Assembly: GCF_000240165.1 (NCBI RefSeq)
Contig: NC_017586.1
Span: 558,001 to 622,000, forward strand
Reading direction: 5' to 3'
From: Streptantibioticus cattleyicolor NRRL 8057 = DSM 46488
GTDB taxonomy: Bacteria; Actinomycetota; Actinomycetes; Streptomycetales; Streptomycetaceae
Length of the DNA: 64,000 bases
Shown here one piece after another: positions 24,205 through 33,253 of this stretch. Position numbers and translations under genes: made by a program. Each line of letters opens with the position of its first letter. Positions within the stretch are counted from its first letter, which is position 1. A model generated the notes under the pieces. That model had not been told where the DNA came from. It did no database searches and saw only the letters and a program-made list of their open reading frames with translations.

Positions 24205-25401
24205 GTGCAGTCATCAGCCCCGCCCCGCGCCCGGGCGGACTCCCCCTGGACGACCGTCGCCCAGGCGGGCGCGGCGCTCGCCGCGGGGATGGGGATCGGG
24301 CGGTTCGTCTACACCCCCATCCTCCCCCTCATGCACGCCCAGGCCGGACTCTCCGCCGGGCTCGGGGCGAGCCTGGCCACGGCGAACTTCATCGGCTACC
24401 TCGCGGGCGCCCTGGCCGGCATCGCCGTACCCGCCGTCGTACGGTCGGCCGTGGCGCTGCGCGGTTGCCTGGTCGTGCTGGTGGCGACGCTGGCGCTCAT
24501 GCCGGTCACGCGGGACGGCAGCGCGTGGTTCGTCCTGCGTCTGGTGGCGGGTGCGGCCAGCGCGTTGGTCTTCGTGATCGCCGTCAGCGTGATGCTTTCG
24601 CGTCTGCGTGCCCACGCCCACCATCTGGTCGGCTGGGCCTTCGGCGGGGTCGGTGCCGGGATCGCGCTGTCCGGGCTGCTGGTCGTCGCCGTGCAGGCAG
24701 CGGCCACCTGGCAGGCGGCGTGGTGGACCTGTGCCGTGCTCGCCGCCGTGCTCACCGCGGTCGCCTGGCCGCTGGCCCCGCGCCCGGAAGGCACGGACGG
24801 GACGGGTTCGACGGCTCAGGCGCGGGCCGAACGGCCCCGTACCCACCGGTGGTTCGTCGCCCTGCTCGCCAGTTACACCTTCGAAGGCATCGGTTACATC
24901 ATCGCCGGTACCTTCCTGGTCGCCGCGATCCAGCAGGGGGTGGGGGGCCGGCTCGGCTCCGCGTCGTGGATCGTGGTCGGCCTGGCCGCCCTTCCCTCCT
25001 GTGCGGTGTGGGCCCGACTGGCCCGCCGCTGGTCCAGGCCGGCGCTGCTGCTGGTCTCGCTGACCGTCCAGGCCGTCGGGATCGCGCTGTCTGCGGTGCT
25101 GGGTGGTGCGGCGCCCGCCCTGGCGTCCGCCGTGCTGTTCGGTGCCACGTTCATGGGTGTCAGCACGATCGCCCTGTCCATCGGCACCCATCTGCAAGTG
25201 CCCCGCGCGGTGGCCCTATTGACCGCCGGATACAGCGCCGGCCAGATCCTCGGCCCGCTGCTCGCCGCCCCGTTGCTGAGTCGCGGCTACCACCAGGCGC
25301 TCCTGCTCGGCAGCGCCATGGTCCTCGCCGCCGCGGTCGCGTCCGCCGCCGTCTGCGTCCGCTTCCCCCACCACCTCGCCCCCACGGCCTCGGCGGCCTG
25401 A
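24205..25401 (+). CDS. YbfB/YjiJ family MFS transporter
   Basis: About 398 residues, 12 helices. The N-terminal GMGIGRFVYTPILPLM signature defines the YbfB/YjiJ group, whose substrates are mostly unknown. GTG 24205 was preferred for its AGGAAGG site (24190-24196); GTG 24172 is an alternative adding 11 residues. Followed 28 bp later by the nitronate monooxygenase, probably co-transcribed and controlled by the divergent LysR protein. Confidence 0.88.
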   Translation: MQSSAPPRARADSPWTTVAQAGAALAAGMGIGRFVYTPILPLMHAQAGLSAGLGASLATANFIGYLAGALAGIAVPAVVRSAVALRGCLVVLVATLALMPVTRDGSAWFVLRLVAGAASALVFVIAVSVMLSRLRAHAHHLVGWAFGGVGAGIALSGLLVVAVQAAATWQAAWWTCAVLAAVLTAVAWPLAPRPEGTDGTGSTAQARAERPRTHRWFVALLASYTFEGIGYIIAGTFLVAAIQQGVGGRLGSASWIVVGLAALPSCAVWARLARRWSRPALLLVSLTVQAVGIALSAVLGGAAPALASAVLFGATFMGVSTIALSIGTHLQVPRAVALLTAGYSAGQILGPLLAAPLLSRGYHQALLLGSAMVLAAAVASAAVCVRFPHHLAPTASAA

Positions 25402-25429
25402 CGCCCGTATCCTCACCAAGGAGTCACCG

Positions 25430-26458
25430 ATGAAGACACTGCTGTCCGGGCTCGGCGCCGACCTGCCGGTGATCGCCGCCCCGATGGCCGGCGGACCGAG
25501 CACCCCCGCGCTGGTCACCGCCGCCGCCCGCGCCGGGGGCCTGGGCTTCCTCGCCGGCGGATACCGGACGGCACAGGCGCTCGCCGGTCAGATCCACACC
25601 ACGCGCGCGGAAGGCGTCCCGTTCGGCGTCAACCTCTTCGTCCCCAACCCGGTGCCCATCTCGGCCGACGCGTACCGGAGTTACGCGCGGGCGGTGCGGG
25701 CGGAGGCCGACCGCTACGGACTCACCCTGCCGGCCGGACCCGTCGAGGACGACGACCACTGGACGGACAAGATCGACCTGCTCACCTCCGCCCCGGTGCC
25801 CTGGGTGTCCTTCACCTTCGGCATCCCGGACCGCGCGGTCGTCAGCGCCCTGCGCACGGCCGGGATCACCGTTCTGCAGAGCGTCACCTCGGCCGACGAG
25901 GCGTGCCTGGCCGCCGCGTCCGGCGTCGACGCGTTGATCGTCCAGGCGCCGGAGGCCGGCGGGCACTCGGCCACGCTCACCCCGGCTCGGCCGCCCCGGC
26001 CTGTCCGGCTCACCGATCTGGTCACCGCGGTGCGCCGCGCGGTCGCCCTGCCGGTCATCGCCGCCGGTGGTATCACCACCGCCGCCGACGTGCGGGCCGC
26101 CCTGGCCGCGGGCGCGGAGGCCGTCATGGTCGGCACCGCCTTGTTGCGTACCCACGAGAGCGGGGCGTCCGCACCGCACAAGGCGGCCCTGGTCGACCCG
26201 GCCTTCACCACGACCACCGTCACCCGTGCCTTCACCGGACGCCCCGCCCGCGCCCTGCGCAACCACTTCACCGATCGCTACGACGCCGTCGCCCCGGCCG
26301 GGTACCCCGCCGTCCACCACCTCACCGGCCCGCTCCGCAAGGCGGCCACCGCGGCCGGCGACACGCGTCTGATCCACCTGTGGGCGGGCACCGGGTACCG
26401 CCACGCCAGGGCCGAACCCGCCGCCGACACCCTCGCCCGCCTCGCGGCCCGGCTGTGA
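25430..26458 (+). CDS. Nitronate monooxygenase (2-nitropropane dioxygenase-like)
   Basis: 342 residues. FMN-dependent TIM barrel: VIAAPMAGGPSTPALVTAA at the N-terminus, VQAPEAGGHSAT with the catalytic His, and the phosphate-binding VIAAGGITTAADVRAAL ... AVMVGTALLRT. These match class I NMOs, which oxidise propionate-3-nitronate or nitroalkanes; some relatives are enoyl reductases or non-specific FMN oxidases. AAGGAG ribosome site before ATG. In an apparent two-gene unit with the MFS transporter. Confidence 0.9.
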   Translation: MKTLLSGLGADLPVIAAPMAGGPSTPALVTAAARAGGLGFLAGGYRTAQALAGQIHTTRAEGVPFGVNLFVPNPVPISADAYRSYARAVRAEADRYGLTLPAGPVEDDDHWTDKIDLLTSAPVPWVSFTFGIPDRAVVSALRTAGITVLQSVTSADEACLAAASGVDALIVQAPEAGGHSATLTPARPPRPVRLTDLVTAVRRAVALPVIAAGGITTAADVRAALAAGAEAVMVGTALLRTHESGASAPHKAALVDPAFTTTTVTRAFTGRPARALRNHFTDRYDAVAPAGYPAVHHLTGPLRKAATAAGDTRLIHLWAGTGYRHARAEPAADTLARLAARL

Positions 26459-26486
26459 GCCCGCCGGGCCTCGGGCACGCGCCCGG

Positions 26487-27236
26487 TCACCGGCGCAGGG
26501 TGCGGTCCAGGAGGGCGAGCAGGCGGTCCCAGTGGAGCTCCAGCCCGGAGGCGCTGAAGGCTTCGGTGTCGGCCATGGTGAAGCCGTGGGCGGTGCCTGG
26601 GTAGATCTCGCAGGTGTGGCCGGCACCGGCGGCGTCCAGGGCCCCGTACAGCTCGCTGATCACCTCGGGCGTCAAGTCGCCCTCGGCGAGGCCGAGATGG
26701 ACTTCGGCGGCCAGCTCGGGTATGAGGCGGTGCGGGCTGTCAGGCGCGTCGGTGACCACGAAACCGGGGTGGAACCCGGCGACGGCGGCCACCCGAGCGG
26801 GGTGGGCCGCCGCCGCCCGCAGCGCCAGCAGGGTGCCGATGCAGTAACCGGTCACGGCGACCGGTCCGGCGCCGACCTCGGGCTGAGCGGTGAGGAACGC
26901 GAGGTAGGCGTCGGCGTCGCGCAGGCCGTGTTCGGCGCGGACGCTGTCCTTGAGCAAGGGCATCAGCTGGGCGACGACCGAGGGCCGGACGTCTTCTCCG
27001 ATGTACTCGGGGAGTTCGACCACCGGCGCCGGACCGTGCCGGTAGTGGACGTTGGGGACGAGCACGTAGTACCCGTGCCCGGCCAGCTCCCGGGCCATCT
27101 CCTTCACCACGGGGCGCACACCGAAGGCATCCGTGTACATCAGCACCCCGGGGTGCCGTCCGCCCTGGTCGGGAAAGGCGGCGAAGGCGTCGGCCCGGCC
27201 GTCCGCCGTGGGGATCGACAACGTCTTGGTGGGCAT
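26487..27236 (-). CDS. Dienelactone hydrolase family protein
   Basis: 249 residues from ATG 27236, preceded by an AGGAGA site. Nucleophile Cys in VTGYCIGTLLALR, catalytic His in YPGTAHGFTM, so the Cys-Asp-His triad of dienelactone hydrolases is likely. Acts in the cytosol on small lactones or esters. Convergent with the nitronate monooxygenase gene (28 bp apart). Upstream 218 bp to the next gene contain nothing clear. Confidence 0.9.
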   Translation of the reverse strand: MPTKTLSIPTADGRADAFAAFPDQGGRHPGVLMYTDAFGVRPVVKEMARELAGHGYYVLVPNVHYRHGPAPVVELPEYIGEDVRPSVVAQLMPLLKDSVRAEHGLRDADAYLAFLTAQPEVGAGPVAVTGYCIGTLLALRAAAAHPARVAAVAGFHPGFVVTDAPDSPHRLIPELAAEVHLGLAEGDLTPEVISELYGALDAAGAGHTCEIYPGTAHGFTMADTEAFSASGLELHWDRLLALLDRTLRR

Positions 27237-27454
27237 GCGTTCTCCTGTCGTCGTTGATGTGTCGAACCTGTGATCAACACGGCGGAGGCGGAGCCCGCGC
27301 CCCAACGCGACGCCCTCGACCCGACAACGGGCCCGCACCGGCCCGTACGGCGCTCAGAAGAGCACCGGGTCACCGATCCGTGTATGGCGCGAAGCCGTCC
27401 CGGTAGTCATCCCGCACAACATAGACCACCGCGCGTAGCCGCCGCCAGGCGAAC

Positions 27455-28693
27455 TCACGGGACGAACGTCACCGCCGGGAACGCCGGGGACGGCCCGTCC
27501 AGCAGGTGCTCGTGGTGGTGCCGATGGCGCAGGTGCGCGTCGAAGAACGCGAGCGGGTACGCCTGTTGGATCCGCACCGCCTGGCCGGGGTCGAGGGTGC
27601 CGATCCAGTTCTGGAGCTGCTGCGCGTTCCACCCCAGTACCTTCGCCACCTGGGGAAAGAGCGCCTCGTCGTCGCCGTACGACACGTGGGCGGCGCCCTC
27701 TGCCCGGATGTTCAGCCGCCAGCCCCGCAGGTGCGACCAGAACTGGGCGGCGGCGGGGTCCTGGTCCCGCGTGAACACCGCCGACATCATCATGAACGGC
27801 CGGTCCAGGTCACCGGCGAGCGGCGGGTTCATCATCATCGGGCCGTCGAGGCTCAGCCCGGCACGGATCCGCTCGTCCGCGAGCGTGGCGCAGGCGGTGG
27901 CCGTCCCGCCCTTCGACCAGCCGAACGCGCCCATACGGTGCGGGTCGAGGGAACCGAGCAGGCCGGCCGGCAACTCCCGCCCGTCGACGTCCGGATTGCG
28001 CCCGGCGGCGATCTGCTCGACGCAGTCGAGGACGAACCGCAGATCCGCGGCGAAGTCCCCCGGGTACGTCGGCGCCTTCGGATCCTCGCTCGGCACACCG
28101 ACCCGGCCGTCCGGGTACTCGGTGTACGTGTCGTACTGGTGGGCCACCGTCACAACCGCGTACCCGTGACTGGCGAGTTCCTGGACCATGACCGTGTGGT
28201 CACCCTGATGGCTGTGGGCACCGTGCGCATACACCAGCACCGGCAGCCGCCGCCCCGTCCGCCGCACCGGAGCCCCCACGTGCCCGGACGTGTACGGCGC
28301 CATACCCGCCACCGCGCTGAACCCCGCATCGGCCAGGAACGCCTTCAGCGCGCCGTCCGGCATCCACGGCGCCACCGGATACCTCTCGACGTTCCGGGCC
28401 GGGTACCACACCGTGGCCATCAACTCCCGGAAATGCCCAGGCCCCGCGATCCCGTCCGGACGCGACCGGTCCACAAGATGCAACGGAACCGTCCCCACCG
28501 GGTACGGCCCGGTCGGCTCCGGCAGCGTGAGCCTCGTCCCCCCGCCCCCGGACTCCCCCACATCCGCCCAGGCGGAACCGGCACCGACAACCAACGGCGC
28601 GGCAACCCCGGCAGCCAGCGCGGCTCCCAACACGTGGCGGCGCGTCATACCCTGCGTCATGCCCTTCCGCCCGACAGACGGCGTGGTGGTCAC
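27455..28693 (-). CDS. Tat-exported PAF-acetylhydrolase-like alpha/beta hydrolase
   Basis: 412 residues. Twin-arginine signal: M-T-R-R-H-V-L-G-A-A-L followed by a hydrophobic stretch and cleavage near ASAWADVG, i.e. about residue 44. Mature enzyme has LVYAHGAHSHQGD (oxyanion region), the nucleophile elbow FGWSKGG and the terminal His in GAAHVSYGD, as in PAF-acetylhydrolase isoform II and chlorophyllase-like enzymes. Secreted, folded lipid/ester hydrolase; native substrate unknown. Transcribed alone. Confidence 0.88.
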   Translation of the reverse strand: MTTTPSVGRKGMTQGMTRRHVLGAALAAGVAAPLVVGAGSAWADVGESGGGGTRLTLPEPTGPYPVGTVPLHLVDRSRPDGIAGPGHFRELMATVWYPARNVERYPVAPWMPDGALKAFLADAGFSAVAGMAPYTSGHVGAPVRRTGRRLPVLVYAHGAHSHQGDHTVMVQELASHGYAVVTVAHQYDTYTEYPDGRVGVPSEDPKAPTYPGDFAADLRFVLDCVEQIAAGRNPDVDGRELPAGLLGSLDPHRMGAFGWSKGGTATACATLADERIRAGLSLDGPMMMNPPLAGDLDRPFMMMSAVFTRDQDPAAAQFWSHLRGWRLNIRAEGAAHVSYGDDEALFPQVAKVLGWNAQQLQNWIGTLDPGQAVRIQQAYPLAFFDAHLRHRHHHEHLLDGPSPAFPAVTFVP

Positions 28694-29042
28694 GGTCCCT
28701 CCCCTTGTTTCGCCCTACCTGATGGATCGTCACTCATGCTGACACGGCCGGTCCGTGGGCACCGGGGAACGATGTCATCCGCGCGTACCGCATGGCGTCA
28801 ACCCACGGATTGATCACGCCGGGCGGGCACTCGGTCCACGGGTCTAGCTCCGGAGGCCGACGCGGTCGGGAGCCCGGCTTCGCGGTGGTGTCGCGTCCGG
28901 TGCTCGTGCGCGCAGGCGTCGTCGCGCGAACTGCGGGTGATCGTGCCGGGCCCGGCGTGACTGCCATCCCTGCGGCGGACTTTCCGTCAGGGCTGCCTTT
29001 TGCTCCGCCACCGGCTGTGAGCCACGGTTGCGGCGCCGGGCG
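28694..29042. other. 349-bp spacer without recognisable genes
   Basis: No frame with coding bias or familiar motif. Holds the upstream region of the PAF-acetylhydrolase-like gene. Confidence 0.5.
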
Positions 29043-29705
29043 TTACCGGTTCCGCCGCCGCCAGAGGCCCGGTCCCTGGCAGATGCCGGCGCCGCGCAGG
29101 ACGCGCCCTCGATCCGGGAAGGACGCCGAACACACCACGCGGACCCGCTCCTGGGGCGCGTGGCGGGCCACCGCCTCCATGACCGCCTCCAACGCCACCG
29201 GCGGGGCGAGCCGGCCCCGGCCGCCGCCCACCACGTCGACGAGAAGCCCGGCCGGGCCGTCCGGCAACCGGGCCCAGTACGCGCTGATCCGCCGGGCTCC
29301 AGCGGCCCTGGCCTGATCCCGCGCCTCCGTCAGCAGCGGGCGCAGGTGGCGCGGGGCGGGCCGCAGCGCGAGGAAGGGCTCGTCACCGCGAGGAGGCTGC
29401 GGACCCCGGAACCCGTCGACCTGCTCCGGGGTGAGCAGCCGTCGACCCGCCGTGGCACCGTCGACGACCAGCCCGTAGCCCCCCGGCACCCCGGCCAGCA
29501 GCCCGGTCCGGTCATCGGCCCGCACAGCCACGGCCCCGCCGGGGGCACCGGCCGCGTCCGGGCTGACCATGGTCGAGGCGAGGGCGTACGGGGTGCCGTC
29601 GACCACGCTCGTACACGCCTCACCGCAGGCGTTGGTCCACAGCCAGCCACCGTCGACCGGAGCCGGCGGCCGTCCCGGCCAGACCAGGGACGGCACCTCG
29701 CTCAT
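29043..29705 (-). CDS. Hypothetical protein, faint SseB-like C-terminus, possibly frameshifted
   Basis: 220 residues if begun at ATG 29705 ([11 protein letters not shown]). It has a Trp-rich front ([17 protein letters not shown]) and an alpha/beta tail (AAGARRISAYWARLPDG ... VALEAVMEAVARH) that faintly recalls SseB-family tails. Coding bias is strong. An overlapping frame at 29620-29895 contains what looks like the protein's missing N-terminal half, so the gene may have lost frame near 29700. Function unknown; adjacent to phage scraps. Confidence 0.5.
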   Translation of the reverse strand: MSEVPSLVWPGRPPAPVDGGWLWTNACGEACTSVVDGTPYALASTMVSPDAAGAPGGAVAVRADDRTGLLAGVPGGYGLVVDGATAGRRLLTPEQVDGFRGPQPPRGDEPFLALRPAPRHLRPLLTEARDQARAAGARRISAYWARLPDGPAGLLVDVVGGGRGRLAPPVALEAVMEAVARHAPQERVRVVCSASFPDRGRVLRGAGICQGPGLWRRRNR

Positions 29706-29895
29706 CCGGCCGCGGCAGGGCGGCGGCCAGCAACCCCTCGGGTTCGCGTGTTTTCGTCCTGATCCACACCCGCGCGCCCGCCGGGAAGGGAACGGCCGCG
29801 GCGAGCACGTCGTCCCGTTCCTCGGCCGCCACGTAAAGCGGCGACTTGTCACGGGGGTTGATGACCAGACCGCACACCGGCGGTGGCTGGGTCAC
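29620..29895 (-). CDS. Small hypothetical ORF overlapping the previous gene
   Basis: 91 residues from GTG 29895 ([20 protein letters not shown]). The first 65 residues have good coding character ([20 protein letters not shown]) and then merge, out of frame, with the gene at 29043-29705. A tiny frame of 18 codons from GTG 29948, ending where this one starts, may be the true N-terminus. Either a separate small protein or the 5' part of a broken gene. Confidence 0.4.
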   Translation of the reverse strand: MTQPPPVCGLVINPRDKSPLYVAAEERDDVLAAAVPFPAGARVWIRTKTREPEGLLAAALPRPDERGAVPGLAGTAAGSGRRWLAVDQRLR

Positions 29896-29944
29896 CTGCT
29901 GTCCGCCAGACGGTGAGCGAGGGAGGACCCGGTGGGACGCTCGC

Positions 29945-30292
29945 TCACAGTTCGATCTCCCTGTCGACGGTGGGCCGGCCTTGCGGCAGCGGCGCCGTGA
30001 TCCCGACGAAACGGCCATCTCCCATGCCCATCTTCGGCTCCTGCCCACCGGCGTGGTGTCCGATGGTGAAGAGCTTGACGTTCGGCGGGAAACGGAACGT
30101 GCTGCGCAGCAGCTCCACGTGGAACGGCCGTTCCAGCCGCAGATCCCAGAAGCCGAAGTGCCAGTCGGTGATGTACCAGTCCCTGACGATCCGGTTGCCC
30201 CAGGAGACCTCCGCGGCGACGACCGGGTCCAGATGGGCGTGCGGGCTCTCCTCCGTTCCGGATGCCGCGATCAGGAGGCGCGTGTCGGCCAT
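29945..30292 (-). CDS. Hypothetical 115-residue protein in phage-remnant region
   Basis: [15 protein letters not shown] at the start, then a Trp/Phe-rich beta pattern ([20 protein letters not shown]). It begins 12 bp after the stop of a small upstream fragment and has an AAGGG ribosome site; its stop overlaps a GTG (GTGA). I do not recognise the family. Position among tail-gene pieces suggests a phage-derived or mobile gene. Confidence 0.55.
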   Translation of the reverse strand: MADTRLLIAASGTEESPHAHLDPVVAAEVSWGNRIVRDWYITDWHFGFWDLRLERPFHVELLRSTFRFPPNVKLFTIGHHAGGQEPKMGMGDGRFVGITAPLPQGRPTVDREIEL

Positions 30293-30303
30293 GTGCTCTG
30301 CCC

Positions 30304-30453
30304 TTACCTGCTCGGGGTGGTGACGCGTGCGGTGCCGACGGCGCCGATCATGACTCCGTTGACGATCCGCGCTCCGCCCCTGGCGGTCGCATCGGTCTGC
30401 CCGTTGGTCAGGAGCGACGACCCCTTGGGCAGGTCGAGCCGAAGACACCCTCA
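30304..30453 (-). pseudogene. 3' fragment of a leftward gene
   Basis: Encodes [20 protein letters not shown] ... [13 protein letters not shown] and a stop, with good codon bias but no start; an in-frame stop precedes it. The 5' part was lost where the rightward phage tail sequence begins (about 30455), marking a junction. Confidence 0.45.
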
Positions 30454-30454
30454 C

Positions 30455-32017
30455 CGTCCGGAAGCCGACACCACGCGCACCGCACAGCTGGCCTATTCCA
30501 GCATAGAAGGCGGCGTTGTCGAGGTGTACGACGACGGCTCCCTGCGCGCCATCATCGGCCAGCAGGACGACGGCACGACGGCGGTCAACATCGTCAACGG
30601 GCCGCCGCCGCCCCGGCCGACGGCGCCGTCCGTTACCCCGTCGCTCGGCGGCGTGCACGTCACGTGGGACGGCCGTTTCGCCGACGGCAGCCCCGTCCCC
30701 CTGGACTGAGCCCGCGTGGAGATCCAAGCCGCGCAGGCTGCGGACTTCGCGCCGGACGCGACAACGTTGCGTGCCACGATCGAGTCCCCACGTGGCGGCG
30801 CCTTCGCCATCGTCGCCGACCGGCCGCTCCACGTGCGGCTGGTGGCCCGCAGCACCTCCGGTGCCGCCTCCGAGCCGTCGGTGAGCGTCGGCCCGTTGGT
30901 GCGTGAACCCATGGTCGCCGAGGCTATCCGCGACGGCATCGTCACCGACCTCGCTCTCGCCGAAGCCGCGGTCACCCGGACCAAGCTGGCCATCGGCGCG
31001 GTCGACGCCGACCGGCTCGCCATCGGCACCGGCAACCTCATCCCGGACCCCAGCTTCGGAGGCCCATACGCCGAGCACCTGGTCGCCGATGCCCCGCCAT
31101 GGCGGATCGACACACCAGGGCGCGCCTCGGAGCGATGCCTGACCGTCGAGGTGACGGCCGCCGAGCCCGCCACGCAGAACCAGCGGCTCACCGTGCTCCC
31201 CGTCCTGCCGGGCGATCACCTCTACCTGGCGGTCGACTACCGCACGAGTCCCGACTGGGACGGCTCGGCCGCCAGCGTCGTCCTGGAGTGGCTGGGCCCT
31301 GACGGCACCACGCTCGGGCGCGGCGCCCTTCACGGCCCGCCCGGGGCCCGTACGGAGTGGAGCAGGATCAGCGGGCAACTCCAGGCGCCGGACACCGCGG
31401 TGAAGGCGGCCGTGGCCCTGGAGTCCGCCTCGGCGACCAGAGGCAGTGTCTCCTTCGACAACGCCGAGGCGCGCACCGTCGTGATCGCCGGCAGCGTGCT
31501 GGCCAGGTCCATCGGCACGCTGGAGCTGGCTGCCGAGTCGATCACCGGTGAGAAGGCCGCCGCCCACACGATCACCGGCCGTGAGATCCAGTTCCAGACG
31601 CTCACCGGTGACCACCTGGACGTGGAGTCGGCGAGGGTCGCCCTGCTGGCCGCGGGCGTGGTCACCGCCGACATGCTCAGCGCCGATGCCCTCAACGGTA
31701 AGACGATCAGCGGTGGTGTCATCGAAACCGCGGGAACGGGCCAGCGCACCCGGCTGGTTCCCGCGCTGAGCTTCGACATCGCCAGCACCTACGGGAAGCT
31801 GATCCGGCCGCCGGGCATAGAATTCCGGTCGAGCAATCCCGATGAGAAAAGCCCGGGATACCTCGTCTCCTACTCGGACGCCGACCTGGGAGGCACGGTC
31901 ACCGAGCTTTCCACCCCGGACATCGGAGCGGGAACGGCGAACATCCAGATGATCGCCGGGGAATCCACATACCGTGGCCCCAGCTTGACCGGAGCTGCCG
32001 GAACCGCAGTGACCTGA
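30455..32017 (+). pseudogene. Phage tail-tip/minor tail protein, 5'-truncated with in-frame TGA
   Basis: Homology-like reading starts at [20 protein letters not shown], runs through [20 protein letters not shown] and ends its first part at PLD-TGA (30707-30709). The same frame continues immediately (ARVEIQAAQAADFAPDATTL) to the C-terminal part with the VTRTKLAIGAVDADRLAIGT stem and NLIPDPSF, typical of actinophage tail-tip or fibre proteins. Relatives read PLDW here, so TGG became TGA. It also lacks its N-terminus. Belongs to a decayed siphophage tail; non-functional unless the TGA is read through. Confidence 0.7.
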
Positions 32018-32203
32018 CTCGACCCCAAAACGTGGGTCGTCCGGCTGACGGACGGCACGCAACTGGCGGTCGGATACCCCTTACCGGGAAACCCGGCCGA
32101 ACCGTAGGGTGTCGTTTTGCAATCTGCGCGATGCCAAAAAGCGGCTCGATCTCGCAATCGCCGGTTCCGTGGTTTACGCCCCGGGCGGGGTCATGGAACG
32201 CTG

Positions 32204-32513
32204 ACATTCACCCGCCTCCTTCGGCTCGAACTGGGCCGGCGGACCGGTGGGAGGCTCCTACCAGCCCGTCCGCTTCCGGCGCGACGCCCAGGACAACGTC
32301 CACATTCACGGGACGATGCACACCACCTCAACCGGCGCAGCCGCCACCGCCTGGACCCTTCCCGACGGCTACAAGCCCGCCGGCCCCCAACGCATCCCGG
32401 TCGTCATCGCCGTCTCCTCCACGATCACGGCGGGCATGGCCACCACCACCGTCAGCATCACCCCGACCCCGCCGGCTTCCGCCGATGTGCATTTCAACGT
32501 GTTTATGCAATAG
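32204..32513 (+). pseudogene. Phage tail-fibre C-terminal fragment
   Basis: Encodes SFGSNWAGGPVGGSYQPVRF, then VHIHGTMHTTSTG and a terminal domain ending in FNVFMQ: the fibre-tip pattern that follows tail-tip genes in actinophages. A stop lies just before it and the 40 bp upstream show pieces of the same protein in all three frames, so several indels separate it from the tail gene. The 32018-32203 gap holds a short in-frame extension (LDPKTWVVRLTDGTQLAVG) and no gene. Confidence 0.55.
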
Positions 32514-32707
32514 GGAAGCACTGTGTGATCGAAGCAACGCGCAACCCGCCGAGCGGCAACCAGGTAGGACATAGGTCGATCGCTCCATGCCCCATGTCTG
32601 AGATGGCGATCCGGAACCTGCTTCAGGTTGCGCCCTACGGAAAGCGCCTCCCTGCAGGGCTGAGCGGCACCTTGGACAGGTTCCGTCACCTTGCCAGGAA
32701 GGCACTT

Positions 32708-32741
32708 CCTGCTGTTCCCGGAAATTACCGGTAACAGCAGG
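32708..32741 (-). terminator. Stem-loop terminator of the toxin operon
   Basis: 14-bp arms (one mismatch) CCTGCTGTTCCCGG / CCGGTAACAGCAGG with a 6-nt loop AAATTA, 22 bp past the stop of the immunity gene. It closes the leftward toxin operon. Confidence 0.65.
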
Positions 32742-32763
32742 ATCAATGTCCGCGTGAGATATC

Positions 32764-33228
32764 TTACCGCGGGCCGATCTGCTGGATTACTGGATTATCG
32801 ACGAGTCCTGGAATGTCGCTGATCAGCTGGCGGTAGACCGCGCGGACAAACTGGGACAGACTCTCAAGGAGCTCGTCACGTGACACGGTCGACTGTTCCG
32901 ATTTGCGGGAAGACTCAATAGTGACCGTCTCTCCGGATGAGTGAAATAGGATCACTTCCTCGCTTTCCGTGAAGCCGATCGCGGCGTCCTCTCTGCGGGA
33001 AATGCGACTAGCGGCATCGTGCAGCGATAGTGCAAGGTCGGCGAGCATCACGAATTTGCGGGTAGAGATGATCTCGACGCCATTCGCGATGAACTTGACA
33101 GCGCCTCCGAAAAGCTTGTACCGGAGGTCGATCTCTGGGATCTCTGCAGGGTTTACCTGGAGGGCCCTTTGCCAGGTCTTCCTTCGAGGTGAAGCTGGGT
33201 CTGGGGCCGAGAAGGAAAGTTCGATCAT
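32764..33228 (-). CDS. Probable immunity protein to the ALF/Hint toxin
   Basis: 154 residues, no signal peptide or membrane helix. Beta-rich front (LRYKLFGGAVKFIANGVEII) then helices (LLESLSQFVRAVYRQLISDI). I do not recognise the family. It starts 25 bp after the toxin stop on the same strand and has the same reduced GC as the toxin tip, the usual layout of an immunity gene. It would bind and block the C-terminal nuclease domain. Inference from position, not from homology. Confidence 0.7.
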   Translation of the reverse strand: MIELSFSAPDPASPRRKTWQRALQVNPAEIPEIDLRYKLFGGAVKFIANGVEIISTRKFVMLADLALSLHDAASRISRREDAAIGFTESEEVILFHSSGETVTIESSRKSEQSTVSRDELLESLSQFVRAVYRQLISDIPGLVDNPVIQQIGPR

Positions 33229-33253
33229 CTTCTTCCTTGGGCGAGGCTGTTCG

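Noticed and set aside
28734..28967. 77-residue leftward frame upstream of the PAF-acetylhydrolase-like gene
   Set aside because: No start signal, composition not coding-like, and it covers the likely promoter.
30293..32062. Long leftward extension of the 115-residue gene
   Set aside because: Antisense to the phage tail frame, without ribosome site or domain; ATG 30292 starts right after a stop-proximal ribosome site.
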